Under the pieces are notes generated by a model. That model was not told the origin of the DNA, made no database searches, and saw only the letters and a list, made by a program, of their open reading frames with translations. Both the position numbers and the translations under genes were made by a program. From NCBI RefSeq assembly GCF_001693415.1, contig NZ_MAKX01000001.1:1320047-1384046 (forward strand): DNA of 64,000 nucleotides, in the 5' to 3' direction. This DNA comes from Tenacibaculum soleae. Its GTDB lineage: Bacteria; Bacteroidota; Bacteroidia; Flavobacteriales; Flavobacteriaceae. This document shows positions 1-11,185 of this stretch, in pieces (positions within the stretch are counted from its first letter, which is position 1; each line of letters opens with the position of its first letter).

Positions 1-201
1 GCAGGAGATGTTGTGGCAGTAAGAGAAAAATCTAAATCATTAGTAGCTATTGAAGATTCTTTAGCATCAAACAGTAATGTTTATGAATGGTTAAGCTGGA
101 ACTCTGATCAAAAGTCAGGAACTTTTATTAAAGCTCCAGAAAGATTACAAATTCCTGAAAATATCAAGGAACAATTAATCGTAGAATTATATTCTAAATA
201 A
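1..201 (+). CDS. rpsD: 30S ribosomal protein S4, C-terminal fragment
   Basis: The window opens inside this gene. The frame runs from base 1 (Ala-Gly-Asp-Val-Val) to a TAA at 199-201, so only about the last 67 residues are present. The pattern [15 protein letters not shown] followed by VYEWLSW and a C-terminal Ile-Pro-Glu-Asn-Ile segment fits the end of ribosomal protein S4, which binds 16S rRNA early in 30S assembly. Position directly before rpoA and rplQ is the standard S4-alpha-L17 operon order. The internal ATG-like start at base 13 is not a real start. The identification rests mainly on synteny and the short C-terminal match. Confidence 0.92.
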   Translation, partial: AGDVVAVREKSKSLVAIEDSLASNSNVYEWLSWNSDQKSGTFIKAPERLQIPENIKEQLIVELYSK

Positions 202-297
202 TAAATTATTTACATTGTTGTATAGCCAAAGGGTTTATCTGTATTTCTTCAAACTAATAAACCGCGCAACTAAACAACAATTAAAACGAAGAAAAAT

Positions 298-1290
298 ATG
301 GCAATTTTAAATTTTCAGAAGCCTGATAAAGTAATAATGATTGAATCTACTGACTTTTCAGGAAGATTCGAATTTAGACCTCTTGAACCAGGTTTTGGAT
401 TAACAATAGGAAATGCTTTAAGAAGAGTTTTATTATCTTCTTTAGAAGGATTTGCTATCACATCATTAAGAGTAGATGGTGTAGATCATGAGTTTTCAAC
501 AATTCAAGGTGTTGTAGAAGATGTTACAGAAATCATCTTAAACTTAAAACAAGTTCGTTTTAAGAAACAAATTGAAGAAACTGATAGAGAAACAGTATCT
601 ATAGCAGTATCAGGACAAGAACAATTAACTGCAGGAGATTTACAAAAATTTACTTCAGGTTTTCAAGTACTAAATCCAGATTTAGTAATTTGTAACATGG
701 ATAAATCAGTGAATTTTAATGCTGAAATCACTATCGAAAAAGGTAGAGGTTTTGTGCCAGCAGAAGAAAACAAAAGAGCAGGTGCTCCATTAGGAACAAT
801 TTTTACAGATTCTATTTACACTCCTATAAAGAATGTAAAATATGCTGTTGAAAATTTTCGTGTAGAACAAAAGACCGATTATGAAAAATTAGTTTTTGAT
901 ATCGATACAGACGGTTCTATCAACCCTAAGGATGCCTTAACAGAAGCTGCTAAAATTTTAATCCACCACTTTATGTTATTCTCAGATGAGCGTATCACTT
1001 TAGAGGCAGATGAAATTGCACAAACTGAAACATATGATGAAGAATCATTACACATGCGTCAGTTATTGAAGACGAAATTAGTAGATATGGATTTATCTGT
1101 TCGTGCTTTAAACTGTTTAAAAGCAGCAGAAGTTGATACTTTAGGAGACTTAGTATCGTTCAACAAAAGTGATTTAATGAAATTTAGAAACTTTGGTAAA
1201 AAATCATTAACTGAATTAGATGAGTTAGTGGCTAATAAAAACCTTAATTTCGGAATGGACTTAAGCAAATACAAATTAGATAGAGATTAA
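298..1290 (+). CDS. rpoA: DNA-directed RNA polymerase subunit alpha
   Basis: This is the alpha subunit that dimerises to nucleate RNA polymerase assembly. The 330-residue length is normal. The N-terminal assembly domain (about residues 1-230) has the conserved [20 protein letters not shown] block. The C-terminal domain (about 255-320) carries [12 protein letters not shown] and the helix-hairpin-helix region [11 protein letters not shown] that contacts DNA and activators. It follows rpsD by 96 bases and precedes rplQ by 60, consistent with one transcript. No Shine-Dalgarno sequence is visible, only an A-rich leader, as is usual in Bacteroidota. Confidence 0.98.
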   Translation: MAILNFQKPDKVIMIESTDFSGRFEFRPLEPGFGLTIGNALRRVLLSSLEGFAITSLRVDGVDHEFSTIQGVVEDVTEIILNLKQVRFKKQIEETDRETVSIAVSGQEQLTAGDLQKFTSGFQVLNPDLVICNMDKSVNFNAEITIEKGRGFVPAEENKRAGAPLGTIFTDSIYTPIKNVKYAVENFRVEQKTDYEKLVFDIDTDGSINPKDALTEAAKILIHHFMLFSDERITLEADEIAQTETYDEESLHMRQLLKTKLVDMDLSVRALNCLKAAEVDTLGDLVSFNKSDLMKFRNFGKKSLTELDELVANKNLNFGMDLSKYKLDRD

Positions 1291-1350
1291 CCTTTCATAA
1301 TTTGCTCCCTTAAAAGGTAGTAGCAAGATGAGAGCTAAAAACCAAATGTC

Positions 1351-1824
1351 ATGAGACACGGAAAGAAATTTAATCATTTAGGAAGACAAACAGCGCACAG
1401 AAAGGCGATGTTAGCAAATATGGGGTGTTCTTTAATAGAGCACAAACGTATAAACACAACTTTAGCAAAAGCGAAAGCTTTACGTATGTTTATAGAGCCT
1501 ATAATTACTAAGTCTAAATCAGATACTACTCATAATCGCCGTACAGTATTTAGCTATTTACGTAGCAAAGAAGCTGTAACAGAATTATTTAAAGAAGTTT
1601 CTGTAAAAGTAGCAGATCGTCCAGGAGGATATGTTCGTATTATCAAATTAGGAAACCGTCAGGGAGATAACGCTTCTATGGCAATGGTTGAATTAGTTGA
1701 TTACAACGAATTATACAACCCGAAAGGAAACAAAGCTAAAAGGAACACTCGTCGTAGCCGTCGTGGTGGTGCAAAAACTACAGCTGCAGCAGTTGAAACT
1801 CAAACTTCAAACGAAGAAGAATAA
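1351..1824 (+). CDS. rplQ: 50S ribosomal protein L17
   Basis: Large-subunit protein L17. The start [20 protein letters not shown] is diagnostic. The core covers about residues 1-120 and ends near [10 protein letters not shown]. The 157-residue protein is longer than the usual 115-130: it has a basic tail ([13 protein letters not shown]) and then an Ala/Thr-rich, acidic end (NEEE), a type of extension common in Bacteroidota. It is the last gene of the ribosomal-rpoA transcript, and a strong hairpin terminator begins 27 bases downstream. Confidence 0.98.
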   Translation: MRHGKKFNHLGRQTAHRKAMLANMGCSLIEHKRINTTLAKAKALRMFIEPIITKSKSDTTHNRRTVFSYLRSKEAVTELFKEVSVKVADRPGGYVRIIKLGNRQGDNASMAMVELVDYNELYNPKGNKAKRNTRRSRRGGAKTTAAAVETQTSNEEE

Positions 1825-1850
1825 AAATGAAAATTTTTATAAATTATATC

Positions 1851-1885
1851 AAAGGGATAAACATTTAATGTTTGTCCCTTTTTTT
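1851..1885 (+). terminator. Rho-independent terminator after rplQ
   Basis: The arms AGGGATAAACAT and ATGTTTGTCCCT form a 12-bp stem with one G-U pair around a 3-base loop, followed by a run of eight T. It closes the rpsD-rpoA-rplQ transcript. Confidence 0.88.
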
Positions 1886-1888
1886 ATA

Positions 1889-1896
1889 TATTTTTG
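1889..1896 (+). promoter_or_regulatory. Promoter -7 box for carA
   Basis: TATTTTTG matches the Bacteroidota -7 consensus TAnnTTTG exactly, lies just after the rplQ terminator, and would start transcription about 20 bases before the carA ATG. A clear TTTG -33 box is not obvious. Confidence 0.6.
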
Positions 1897-1922
1897 CAAT
1901 CAAATTACACAACACACACTAA

Positions 1923-3038
1923 ATGAAATATCAGCAACGTAAAAAAGCACTAGTTTTATTAGCAGATGGAACTATTTTCTATGGAAAGTCTATAGGAATC
2001 GAAGGTACTTCAACAGGGGAAATCTGTTTTAATACAGGAATGACAGGCTACCAAGAAGTATTTACTGATCCTTCTTATTTTGGACAATTAATGATAACTA
2101 CCAATGCTCATATAGGTAATTATGGTGTTAATAATGAAGAAGTAGAATCAGAAGGAATAAAAATATCAGGATTAATTTGTCGTAACTTTAGTTTTACACA
2201 TTCACGTGTAGATTCTGATGGTAACTTATTTGACTGGTTTAAAGAACATAATTTAGTTGCCATATCTGATGTAGACACTAGAGCTTTGGTATCATATATT
2301 AGAGATAATGGTGCAATGAATGCTATTATATCTACAGATGTAGATAATGTAGAGGGGTTAAAAAAACAGTTAGCAGCTACACCTAATATGGAAGGTTTAG
2401 AACTGGCCTCAAAAGTATCAACAAAAGAGCCTTATTTTGTAGGAGATGAAAACGCACCAATAAAAGTATCGGCTTTAGATATTGGTATTAAAAAGAACAT
2501 TTTAAGAAATTTAGTAAAAAGAGGTGCTTATATAAAAGTGTACCCATACAATGCTACTTTCGAACAAATGAGTGATTTTAATCCAGATGGTTACTTCATT
2601 TCTAACGGACCTGGTGATCCAGAACCACTTTCAGACGCAATTAATACAGCAAAAGATATTATCAAAAATGATAAACCTCTTTTTGGTATTTGTTTAGGAC
2701 ACCAAGTTATTGCATTAGCTAACGGAATTTCTACTTATAAAATGCATAATGGTCACAGAGGAATCAATCATCCTGTAAAGAATTTAATAACAGGAAAAGG
2801 TGAAATAACTTCTCAAAATCATGGTTTTGCGATTAATAAAGAAGAAACTGAAGCGCATAACGATGTTGAAATTTCACATGTTCACTTAAACGATCATACA
2901 GTGGCAGGTATTAGAATGAAATCTAAAAATGTATTTTCTGTGCAATATCATCCAGAAGCTAGCCCAGGACCACATGATGCCGAATACCTTTTTGATGAGT
3001 TTATCGAAAATATCAAGAAAGTAAAAATTGAAGCGTAA
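1923..3038 (+). CDS. carA: Carbamoyl-phosphate synthase small subunit
   Basis: Glutaminase subunit that releases ammonia from glutamine for carbamoyl phosphate synthesis (arginine and pyrimidine pathways). The N-terminal domain has the TGEICFNTGMTGYQEV block. The class I glutamine amidotransferase domain has the nucleophile Cys257 in GICLGHQ and His343/Glu345 in YHPEASPGP, so the catalytic triad is intact. At 371 residues it is close to the family norm of about 360-380. The large subunit carB is not adjacent in this window. It has its own promoter downstream of the rplQ terminator. Confidence 0.97.
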   Translation: MKYQQRKKALVLLADGTIFYGKSIGIEGTSTGEICFNTGMTGYQEVFTDPSYFGQLMITTNAHIGNYGVNNEEVESEGIKISGLICRNFSFTHSRVDSDGNLFDWFKEHNLVAISDVDTRALVSYIRDNGAMNAIISTDVDNVEGLKKQLAATPNMEGLELASKVSTKEPYFVGDENAPIKVSALDIGIKKNILRNLVKRGAYIKVYPYNATFEQMSDFNPDGYFISNGPGDPEPLSDAINTAKDIIKNDKPLFGICLGHQVIALANGISTYKMHNGHRGINHPVKNLITGKGEITSQNHGFAINKEETEAHNDVEISHVHLNDHTVAGIRMKSKNVFSVQYHPEASPGPHDAEYLFDEFIENIKKVKIEA

Positions 3039-3115
3039 TCGTTTTCGTAATTCTTAAATAAGAAACACTACACAATCAATTACAATTATTAAATTAGCAA
3101 GTATATAAAATTAGC

Positions 3116-3143
3116 ATTCCCGTGAGTTCATATTCACGGGAAT
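3116..3143 (+). other. Hairpin in the carA-eno spacer
   Basis: ATTCCCGTGA and TCACGGGAAT form a perfect 10-bp stem with an 8-base loop. It ends 21 bases before the eno ATG and has no T-run after it on the plus strand. It may be a weak carA terminator, an mRNA-processing or stabilising element, or part of the eno leader. Confidence 0.5.
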
Positions 3144-3158
3144 CTATATTAAAAATAA

Positions 3159-4454
<1,296 letters not shown>

Positions 4455-4483
4455 TTTAACTATTCTTATAAGAATCAATATTT

Positions 4484-4514
4484 AAAACCTTGTCATTTAA
4501 ACGGCAAGGTTTTT
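4484..4514 (+). terminator. Rho-independent terminator after eno
   Basis: AAAACCTTG and CAAGGTTTT pair across a 12-base loop, followed by more T residues, 30 bases after the eno stop. Confidence 0.8.
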
Positions 4515-4606
4515 GATTTTATATAGCTTCTATAAAAAAAAATAAAAATAGTAAGGCTTTTATTTAAAAAACATGCTACTATTTAATGCTTTAAACAAAC
4601 AAAACT

Positions 4607-5146
4607 ATGAAAAAACTAGTATCAATTATTTTACTGTTAACAATAACAGTGATTAATGCACAAGAAAAAAATACTGAAAAAGCATGGCGAGTTAATTTTT
4701 TAAATCCAGGAGTAGAATACGAAATGCCTACGGGAAATAATACAACACTTTCTGTTGGAGCAGGTATTGGCTATAGTGGTAGTTATCCGCATACAGATGT
4801 AGGAGCTGGTTCTGGAGCAATAACTTCTTTCAACCCTTTTGTAGATATACAACACAAATGGTTTTATAATTTTGATAAACGTAAAAGTAAAGGTTTAAAA
4901 ACGACTAATAATACAGGTAATTTTGTGTCAGCAAGGTTTTTAACAAGAAGTGAATCGTTGTTTGGTAACTCTAACGGAACTGATGGGTTAGATTTTGCAG
5001 TAGGCCCTACTTGGGGAATTCAGCGTACTTATGGTAAAAACTTTCATTTTTTGTTTGATATGGGACCTATTTATTATTTTGATACCAACGGTAAAGGATA
5101 TTATTTCCCGTTAATGATTCAGCTAAATTTAGGGTTTGATTTATAA
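4607..5146 (+). CDS. Hypothetical secreted/outer-membrane protein
   Basis: A 179-residue protein of unknown function. It begins with a classical signal peptide (MKKLVSIILLLTITVINA, cleavage predicted after NA-QE). The mature part is rich in Gly, aromatic residues and alternating hydrophobic residues (for example LSVGAGIGYSGSYP and FLFDMGPIYYF), which suggests a small beta-barrel or beta-sandwich envelope protein. I recognise no named family. It stands alone, with a strong terminator just downstream. Confidence 0.8.
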   Translation: MKKLVSIILLLTITVINAQEKNTEKAWRVNFLNPGVEYEMPTGNNTTLSVGAGIGYSGSYPHTDVGAGSGAITSFNPFVDIQHKWFYNFDKRKSKGLKTTNNTGNFVSARFLTRSESLFGNSNGTDGLDFAVGPTWGIQRTYGKNFHFLFDMGPIYYFDTNGKGYYFPLMIQLNLGFDL

Positions 5147-5153
5147 CAACATA

Positions 5154-5182
5154 AAAGAGACTGTTGTAAACAGTCTCTTTTT
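5154..5182 (+). terminator. Rho-independent terminator
   Basis: AAAGAGACTGTT and AACAGTCTCTTT form a near-perfect stem ending in a short T-run, 8 bases after the stop of the hypothetical envelope protein and directly before the next lipoprotein gene. Confidence 0.82.
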
Positions 5183-5198
5183 AACATAATTAAAATAT

Positions 5199-5783
5199 AT
5201 GAAAAAGATATTCGCTTTACTAATAGTTATAACCTTTACAGCTTGTCACTCTACAAAGTACACACATTCAGGAAATGTAAATTCGCGTTTAGATTTTAAA
5301 AAAGGTAAATGGTTGTCACATACTGTTGAAGCTCCTAAAAGTATAAAAGAAAGCTTAACGAATATAGCGAGCGAAAAATTTACTGCATTGTTAGGAAATC
5401 GTTTTTCTGATGTAAATACTATTAGAGGAATTTTATTACCAGCTAATATAACCACTAATCTTAGTAAAGCTGATTTAAAAGATATTAAAAACGGAACAGG
5501 ATATGATTTTTTTATAAAGATTAACGCTACTGTAATTTCTGATGAAGTTGGAATTTTAGGACAAGGAAATATAATGTCTTCTTCAGAAAATAGAGGCGAA
5601 GTAACAGTAACTATTTACGATTTAAATTTACTAGAAGAAATGTATTTTCAATCAGTTGTAGGTAATGTTTTTGTTCCAGAAAACTATGATAATTTGGCTT
5701 TAACAAAAAGTACAAGGAGTATAATTATAAAAGGTTTTAAACGAATTATGAAAAATATTCATAAAAATCAGATTAAAAACTAA
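5199..5783 (+). CDS. Hypothetical lipoprotein
   Basis: A 194-residue putative lipoprotein: the signal peptide MKKIFALLIVITFTAC ends in a lipobox with Cys16. The mature part has no motif I recognise. It contains an alpha/beta-looking middle (ESLTNIASEKFTALLGNRF), a beta-rich segment (GYDFFIKINATVISDE) and a C-terminal basic helix. It follows a terminator by 17 bases, so its promoter must overlap that hairpin or it depends on read-through. Confidence 0.78.
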   Translation: MKKIFALLIVITFTACHSTKYTHSGNVNSRLDFKKGKWLSHTVEAPKSIKESLTNIASEKFTALLGNRFSDVNTIRGILLPANITTNLSKADLKDIKNGTGYDFFIKINATVISDEVGILGQGNIMSSSENRGEVTVTIYDLNLLEEMYFQSVVGNVFVPENYDNLALTKSTRSIIIKGFKRIMKNIHKNQIKN

Positions 5784-6052
5784 ACTAGCGAATCTTTAAA
5801 TCGGTTTCTAATTTGAATTATAGCCTAACTTACATAACACGTCATTCTGAATTTATTTCAGAATCACATTATTATCATAAAGAGTATTTCATGATGAGAA
5901 TTTGAAATAAGTTTTGCCTAAGTAAATAATAAAAAATATATAAAATAATACTATTTTTAGATAGTAAAAAACTATTAAAACTCACTTTTAAAATACTACA
6001 AAAAATGGTATCTTCGCAATTCACTTGAATCATAAAAAATTAAGAGATAAAA
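5784..6052. other. Intergenic stretch with short palindromic repeat
   Basis: About 270 AT-rich bases without a gene. At 5844-5864 ATTCTGAA and TTCAGAAT form an 8-bp hairpin preceded by CGTC. From memory this CGTCATTCTGAA type of hairpin recurs between genes in many flavobacterial genomes. The remainder holds the gltA promoter. I see no small ORF or RNA gene. Confidence 0.5.
6010..6017 (+). promoter_or_regulatory. Promoter -7 box for gltA
   Basis: TATCTTCG is one base off TAnnTTTG and lies 36 bases upstream of the gltA ATG. T-rich sequence about 20 bases further upstream could serve as -33. Confidence 0.5.
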
Positions 6053-7339
6053 ATGGCAGATATAGCAAAACTACAAATTGGTGAAAAGACGTATGAGTTC
6101 CCGTTAATTAAAGGAACAGAAAATGAAACTGCAATTGATATAAAAACATTAAGAGGAGCTTCTGAAGGAGTTATTACTATCGATCCAGGATATAAGAATA
6201 CAGGTTCTTGCCAAAGTGCTATTACATTTTTAAATGGTGAAGAAGGAGTTTTACGTTACAGAGGATATTCAATTGAAGAATTGGCAGAAAAAGCTGATTT
6301 TTTAGAAGTCGCTTATGCGCTTATTTTTGGAAATTTACCAACACAAGAACAGTTAGATAAATTTCATTCAGATATCAGATCTAAATCTGTAGTTGATGAT
6401 GATGTTAAAAAAATATTAGATGCTTTTCCTAAAAATGCGCATCCAATGGGTGTATTATCATCTTTAACATCAGCACTAACAGCATTTAATCCAAGTTCAG
6501 TAAATGTAGATTCAGAGGAAGAAATGTACAATGCTATTGTAAAAATATTAGGAAAATTTCCAGTATTAGTAGCATGGGCAATGCGTAAAAAACAAGGATT
6601 ACCGTTAAATTACGGAACAAAATCTTTAGGGTATGTAGAAAATATTTTAAAAATGATGTTTGAGCAACCAAATGAAGAGTATGTTCAAAATCCAATTTTA
6701 GTAAATGCATTAGATAAATTATTAATCTTACATGCAGATCATGAGCAAAACTGTTCAACATCAACGGTAAGAATTGTAGGTTCTTCACATGCAGGATTAT
6801 TCGCTTCACTTTCAGCAGGAATTTCTGCACTTTGGGGACCATTACATGGTGGTGCAAACCAAGCAGTTTTAGAAATGCTAGAAGCTATTAAAGAAGATGG
6901 TGGCGATACTAAAAAATATATGGCAAAAGCAAAAGATAAAAACGACCCTTTCCGTTTAATGGGATTCGGACACCGTGTTTATAAAAACTTTGACCCAAGA
7001 GCAAAAATTATAAAAGTTGCTGCTGATGAAGTGTTAAAAGAATTAGGAGTTGAAGACCCTATTTTAGCTGTAGCAAAAGGATTAGAGCAAGAAGCATTAA
7101 ACGATCCTTATTTTGTAGACAGAAAATTATATCCTAATGTAGATTTTTACTCAGGTATTATTTACCGAGCAATGGGAATTCCAGTTGAAATGTTTACAGT
7201 AATGTTTGCTTTAGGACGTTTACCAGGGTGGATTGCACAATGGAAAGAAATGAGAGAAAACAAAGAACCTATTGGAAGACCTCGTCAAATTTATACAGGA
7301 GAAAACCTTAGAGAATTTGTAGAAGTTAGTAAAAGATAA
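6053..7339 (+). CDS. gltA: Citrate synthase
   Basis: First enzyme of the TCA cycle, condensing acetyl-CoA with oxaloacetate. The active-site blocks are clear: LHADHEQNCSTSTVR, GPLHGGANQAVLEML with its catalytic His, MGFGHRVYKNFDPRAK with the second His and a substrate Arg, and NVDFYSGIIYRAMGIP with the catalytic Asp. At 428 residues with an N-terminal beta-rich extension it resembles the large hexameric (type II, NADH-sensitive) proteobacterial form; that subtype is inferred. It is a single-gene unit with its own promoter and terminator. Confidence 0.98.
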   Translation: MADIAKLQIGEKTYEFPLIKGTENETAIDIKTLRGASEGVITIDPGYKNTGSCQSAITFLNGEEGVLRYRGYSIEELAEKADFLEVAYALIFGNLPTQEQLDKFHSDIRSKSVVDDDVKKILDAFPKNAHPMGVLSSLTSALTAFNPSSVNVDSEEEMYNAIVKILGKFPVLVAWAMRKKQGLPLNYGTKSLGYVENILKMMFEQPNEEYVQNPILVNALDKLLILHADHEQNCSTSTVRIVGSSHAGLFASLSAGISALWGPLHGGANQAVLEMLEAIKEDGGDTKKYMAKAKDKNDPFRLMGFGHRVYKNFDPRAKIIKVAADEVLKELGVEDPILAVAKGLEQEALNDPYFVDRKLYPNVDFYSGIIYRAMGIPVEMFTVMFALGRLPGWIAQWKEMRENKEPIGRPRQIYTGENLREFVEVSKR

Positions 7340-7347
7340 ATTAACAA

Positions 7348-7380
7348 AAATGTCATTTAAATTTTAAATGACATTTTTTT
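7348..7380 (+). terminator. Rho-independent terminator after gltA
   Basis: AATGTCATTTA and TAAATGACATT form an 11-bp stem around a short AT loop, followed by seven T. Confidence 0.88.
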
Positions 7381-7390
7381 ATTAAAATAA

Positions 7391-8350
7391 ATGAAGATGA
7401 AAGAAATAAAAATTATAAAAAACAGGTCAGATATTGGTGCAGGTACACGTGGTTCTGATATGGGAGTTGATGCTATAGAAATTGCAGCCATCAATGAAAA
7501 TAATGATTTTTTTAATCGTTTTGAATCAGAAGATGTTATTACAGAAAATGAATCTATTTATGATAAAAAGAATAACTCATTTGGTAAGCAAATAAATAGT
7601 GTATTTAATCAATGTAAAAGATTAAGTAATCATGTAAAAGTAAATTTGCAAGAAGATAAATTCCCAATAGTTTTATCAGGAGACCATTCATCAGCCTTAG
7701 GAACCATAAGTGGTATTAAAGCAGCAAACCCAACTAAAAAAATAGGAGTTATTTGGATTGATGCCCATGGAGATTTACATACACCATACACCTCACCTTC
7801 AGGAAACATACATGGTATGCCATTAGGAGCTGCTATTTCTGATGATAATTTAGATTGTCAAATAAATGATGTAGATAGAGAAACGGCTGAGTTGTGGGAT
7901 CGAATGAAAAATATAGGAATACCAGAACAAAAAGTTTTACCAGAAAATATTGTTTTTTTTGGAGTCCGAGATACTGAAGAACCAGAAGATAAACAAATAG
8001 AAAAATACGGTATAAAAAACTATATGGTTGCCGAAGTTCGCTACCGCGGATTAGAAGTTTGTGTAAATGAAGCTTTAGAAAAATTAACAGATTGTGATAT
8101 TATTTATGTTTCTTTTGATGTAGATTCTATGGATTGTGATATGATTTCTTATGGTACCGGAACACCAGTGCCAAAAGGTTTTGATGATAAAGAAATTGTT
8201 GAAATTATAAATGGATTATTAGCAAGTAAAAAAGTAGCTTGTGTTGAATTTGTCGAAGTAAATCCTTTATTAGATTTAAAAGGAAATAAAATGGCAGAAA
8301 CTGCTTTTAAAGTTTTAGAAGAAGTAACAAAAACAATTGAAGCATTATAA
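7391..8350 (+). CDS. Arginase/agmatinase-family ureohydrolase
   Basis: A 319-residue binuclear manganese hydrolase of the arginase-deacetylase fold. The metal ligands are visible: SGDHSSALGT (His), WIDAHGDLHTP (Asp, His, Asp) and YVSFDVDSMD (two Asp). The length and the GNIHGMPLG block resemble arginase most closely, so arginine to ornithine plus urea is the best guess, but agmatinase and formimidoylglutamase share these motifs. A second in-frame ATG two codons in could also be the start. It lies between two terminators, so it is probably monocistronic. Confidence 0.88.
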   Translation: MKMKEIKIIKNRSDIGAGTRGSDMGVDAIEIAAINENNDFFNRFESEDVITENESIYDKKNNSFGKQINSVFNQCKRLSNHVKVNLQEDKFPIVLSGDHSSALGTISGIKAANPTKKIGVIWIDAHGDLHTPYTSPSGNIHGMPLGAAISDDNLDCQINDVDRETAELWDRMKNIGIPEQKVLPENIVFFGVRDTEEPEDKQIEKYGIKNYMVAEVRYRGLEVCVNEALEKLTDCDIIYVSFDVDSMDCDMISYGTGTPVPKGFDDKEIVEIINGLLASKKVACVEFVEVNPLLDLKGNKMAETAFKVLEEVTKTIEAL

Positions 8351-8362
8351 AAGTTATTAATT

Positions 8363-8403
8363 AAAATAAGCCAGTCTTTTAAAAAAGACTGACTTATTTT
8401 TTT
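8363..8403. terminator. Bidirectional terminator between the ureohydrolase and cystatin-like genes
   Basis: AAATAAGCCAGTCTTTT and AAAAGACTGACTTATTT form a long stem with a single mismatch and have A/T runs on both sides. It can therefore serve the plus-strand ureohydrolase and the convergent minus-strand cystatin-like gene. Confidence 0.85.
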
Positions 8404-8689
8404 ATAACCTTGTAATACCAGTAATATGAGGTTTAACATCGCCTAAGGGTTGAAAAATTTCAACAATAGCTTCCCACATAACCTCGGCAGGAGGTATAGA
8501 AGCATTACACTTAAAACGATAGTTTGTTCCAGCAACAACTTGAGTAGATACAGCTGTCGGCTCATAATTTACTCCAACAAAACCATTAAGTGCTTCATCA
8601 AATACTTTGCGATCTTCTGTCGTTAAAGAACCATAAGATGTCCATCCTCCAAGAAGAGTTTCTTTTGCTTTTAAAGTTTCAGTACTCAT
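8402..8689 (-). CDS. Cystatin (stefin)-like protein
   Basis: A 95-residue protein without a signal peptide. It contains QVVAGTNYRFKC at about residues 49-60. The first five residues fit the QxVxG first-hairpin motif of cystatins, and the block is nearly the QVVAGTNY of animal stefins. A Gly-Gly near the N-terminus (LLGGW) and an IFQPLGD segment near the C-terminus line up with the other two cystatin protease-contact regions (N-terminal Gly and second hairpin; VFQSLP in stefins). Size and absence of disulphides fit type 1 cystatins. Inhibition of papain-like cysteine proteases is inferred and could be lost. It is monocistronic, with its own promoter and a structured leader. Confidence 0.75.
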   Translation of the reverse strand: MSTETLKAKETLLGGWTSYGSLTTEDRKVFDEALNGFVGVNYEPTAVSTQVVAGTNYRFKCNASIPPAEVMWEAIVEIFQPLGDVKPHITGITRL

Positions 8690-8795
8690 AATAAATTTGT
8701 TTAGTTTACCTACTCATAAGGCTTTTCGGTTACCTCCTTCTGTAACAAGTTTTACAGAAAAACCGTTTTTTAACGTGATCGCTGCTTCACAGTTT
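8690..8795 (-). ncRNA. Structured 5' leader of the cystatin-like gene
   Basis: Read on the minus strand, about 100 leader bases lie between the predicted start of transcription (near 8790) and the ATG. They contain a terminal hairpin (GTGA/TCAC, 8775-8790), then an 8-bp perfect hairpin TTCTGTAA/TTACAGAA (8738-8759) nested in an outer CGGTT/AACCG pairing (8727-8765). A three-codon ORF (Met-Ser-Arg-stop) lies just before the start codon. I cannot match it to a known riboswitch class. It may be a cis-regulatory RNA or simply a stable leader. Confidence 0.4.
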
Positions 8796-8803
8796 CAAAT
8801 TTA
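8796..8803 (-). promoter_or_regulatory. Promoter -7 box for the cystatin-like gene
   Basis: On the minus strand TAAATTTG matches TAnnTTTG exactly. Transcription would begin at about 8790, right at the first hairpin of the leader. Confidence 0.6.
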
Positions 8804-8927
8804 TAAGAAACATTAACTTGAGTTAAAAAAAATGACATAATCGCATAAAATTTAAGCATAAGTGAATAAAAATCAAGAATAAAAAATTAATTCATATTAA
8901 AAATGCGGTGTTTTTTAATTTAAAGCA

Positions 8928-8935
8928 TACATTTG
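8928..8935 (+). promoter_or_regulatory. Promoter -7 box of the thiamin operon
   Basis: TACATTTG matches TAnnTTTG exactly and ends a few bases before the first paired bases of the TPP riboswitch, so the aptamer would sit at the very 5' end of the transcript. Confidence 0.72.
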
Positions 8936-8942
8936 CTTTCGT

Positions 8943-9024
8943 AAACTTTAGGAGTAGCTATTAAATTAGTTTGAGAAAAATCCTTAGAACCTGATTTGGT
9001 TAATACCAACGGAGGGAAAAGTTA
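8943..9024 (+). promoter_or_regulatory. TPP (thi-box) riboswitch
   Basis: The sequence shows the conserved TPP aptamer: closing helix strands AACTTT and AAAGTT, the TTTGAGA segment (CUGAGA block, with a C-to-T change), CTTAGAACCTGATTTGG (the ACCUGAUCUGG block), TAATACCAACG and GGAGGGAAAAG. It lies between the operon promoter and thiS, about 58 bases before the thiS ATG. Binding of thiamin diphosphate is expected to repress thiSCEDGHF expression. No strong terminator follows the aptamer, so translational or other control is likelier than classical attenuation. Confidence 0.95.
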
Positions 9025-9082
9025 TCTTCGATATAATTTTGTCGAGCTACTACCATTTGGTTTACAGTAATATTTTATAAAT

Positions 9083-9286
9083 ATGATTACTATAAAAGTA
9101 AACCAAGAAGACCATCAAGTTTTAGAAAACGTAACACTACAAGAGTTTATTGAATTATTAAAAATTCAAACAAACGGAATAGCAATTGCTATAAATAGTA
9201 CTGTTATAAAACGATCAGATTGGTCTTTAAAGTTACTTCAAAACAATGATGATATTTTAATTATAAAATCAACCCAAGGAGGATGA
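9083..9286 (+). CDS. thiS: Sulfur carrier protein ThiS
   Basis: A 67-residue ubiquitin-like protein ending in Gly-Gly (STQGG). This tail is adenylated by ThiF and then carries the thiocarboxylate sulfur used by ThiG for the thiazole ring. The ITIKVNQEDHQVLE start and the LLQNNDDILIIKSTQGG end are typical of ThiS. It is the first gene after the TPP riboswitch and lies 36 bases before thiC. Confidence 0.95.
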   Translation: MITIKVNQEDHQVLENVTLQEFIELLKIQTNGIAIAINSTVIKRSDWSLKLLQNNDDILIIKSTQGG

Positions 9287-9298
9287 TTTTTATTTTAA

Positions 9299-11185
<1,887 letters not shown>

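Larger units (their letters stand above)
8690..9082. other. Intergenic region holding two divergent regulatory leaders
   Basis: This 393-base gap has no protein gene. From left to right it holds the minus-strand leader and promoter of the cystatin-like gene, about 100 AT-rich bases, the plus-strand promoter box, and the TPP riboswitch of the thiamin operon. Confidence 0.75.

Noticed and set aside
1697..1942. 81-codon frame spanning the end of rplQ, its terminator and the carA start
   Set aside because: It runs through a clear terminator hairpin and promoter and is in another frame of conserved rplQ.
1923..3038. Missing carB as a sign of a broken pathway
   Set aside because: In this group carA commonly stands apart from carB; absence from a 64-kb window says nothing about the genome.
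8690..8795. Known riboswitch (c-di-GMP, SAM, THF, cobalamin) upstream of the cystatin-like gene
   Set aside because: I compared the conserved blocks I know for these classes and found no match, so the element is left unclassified.
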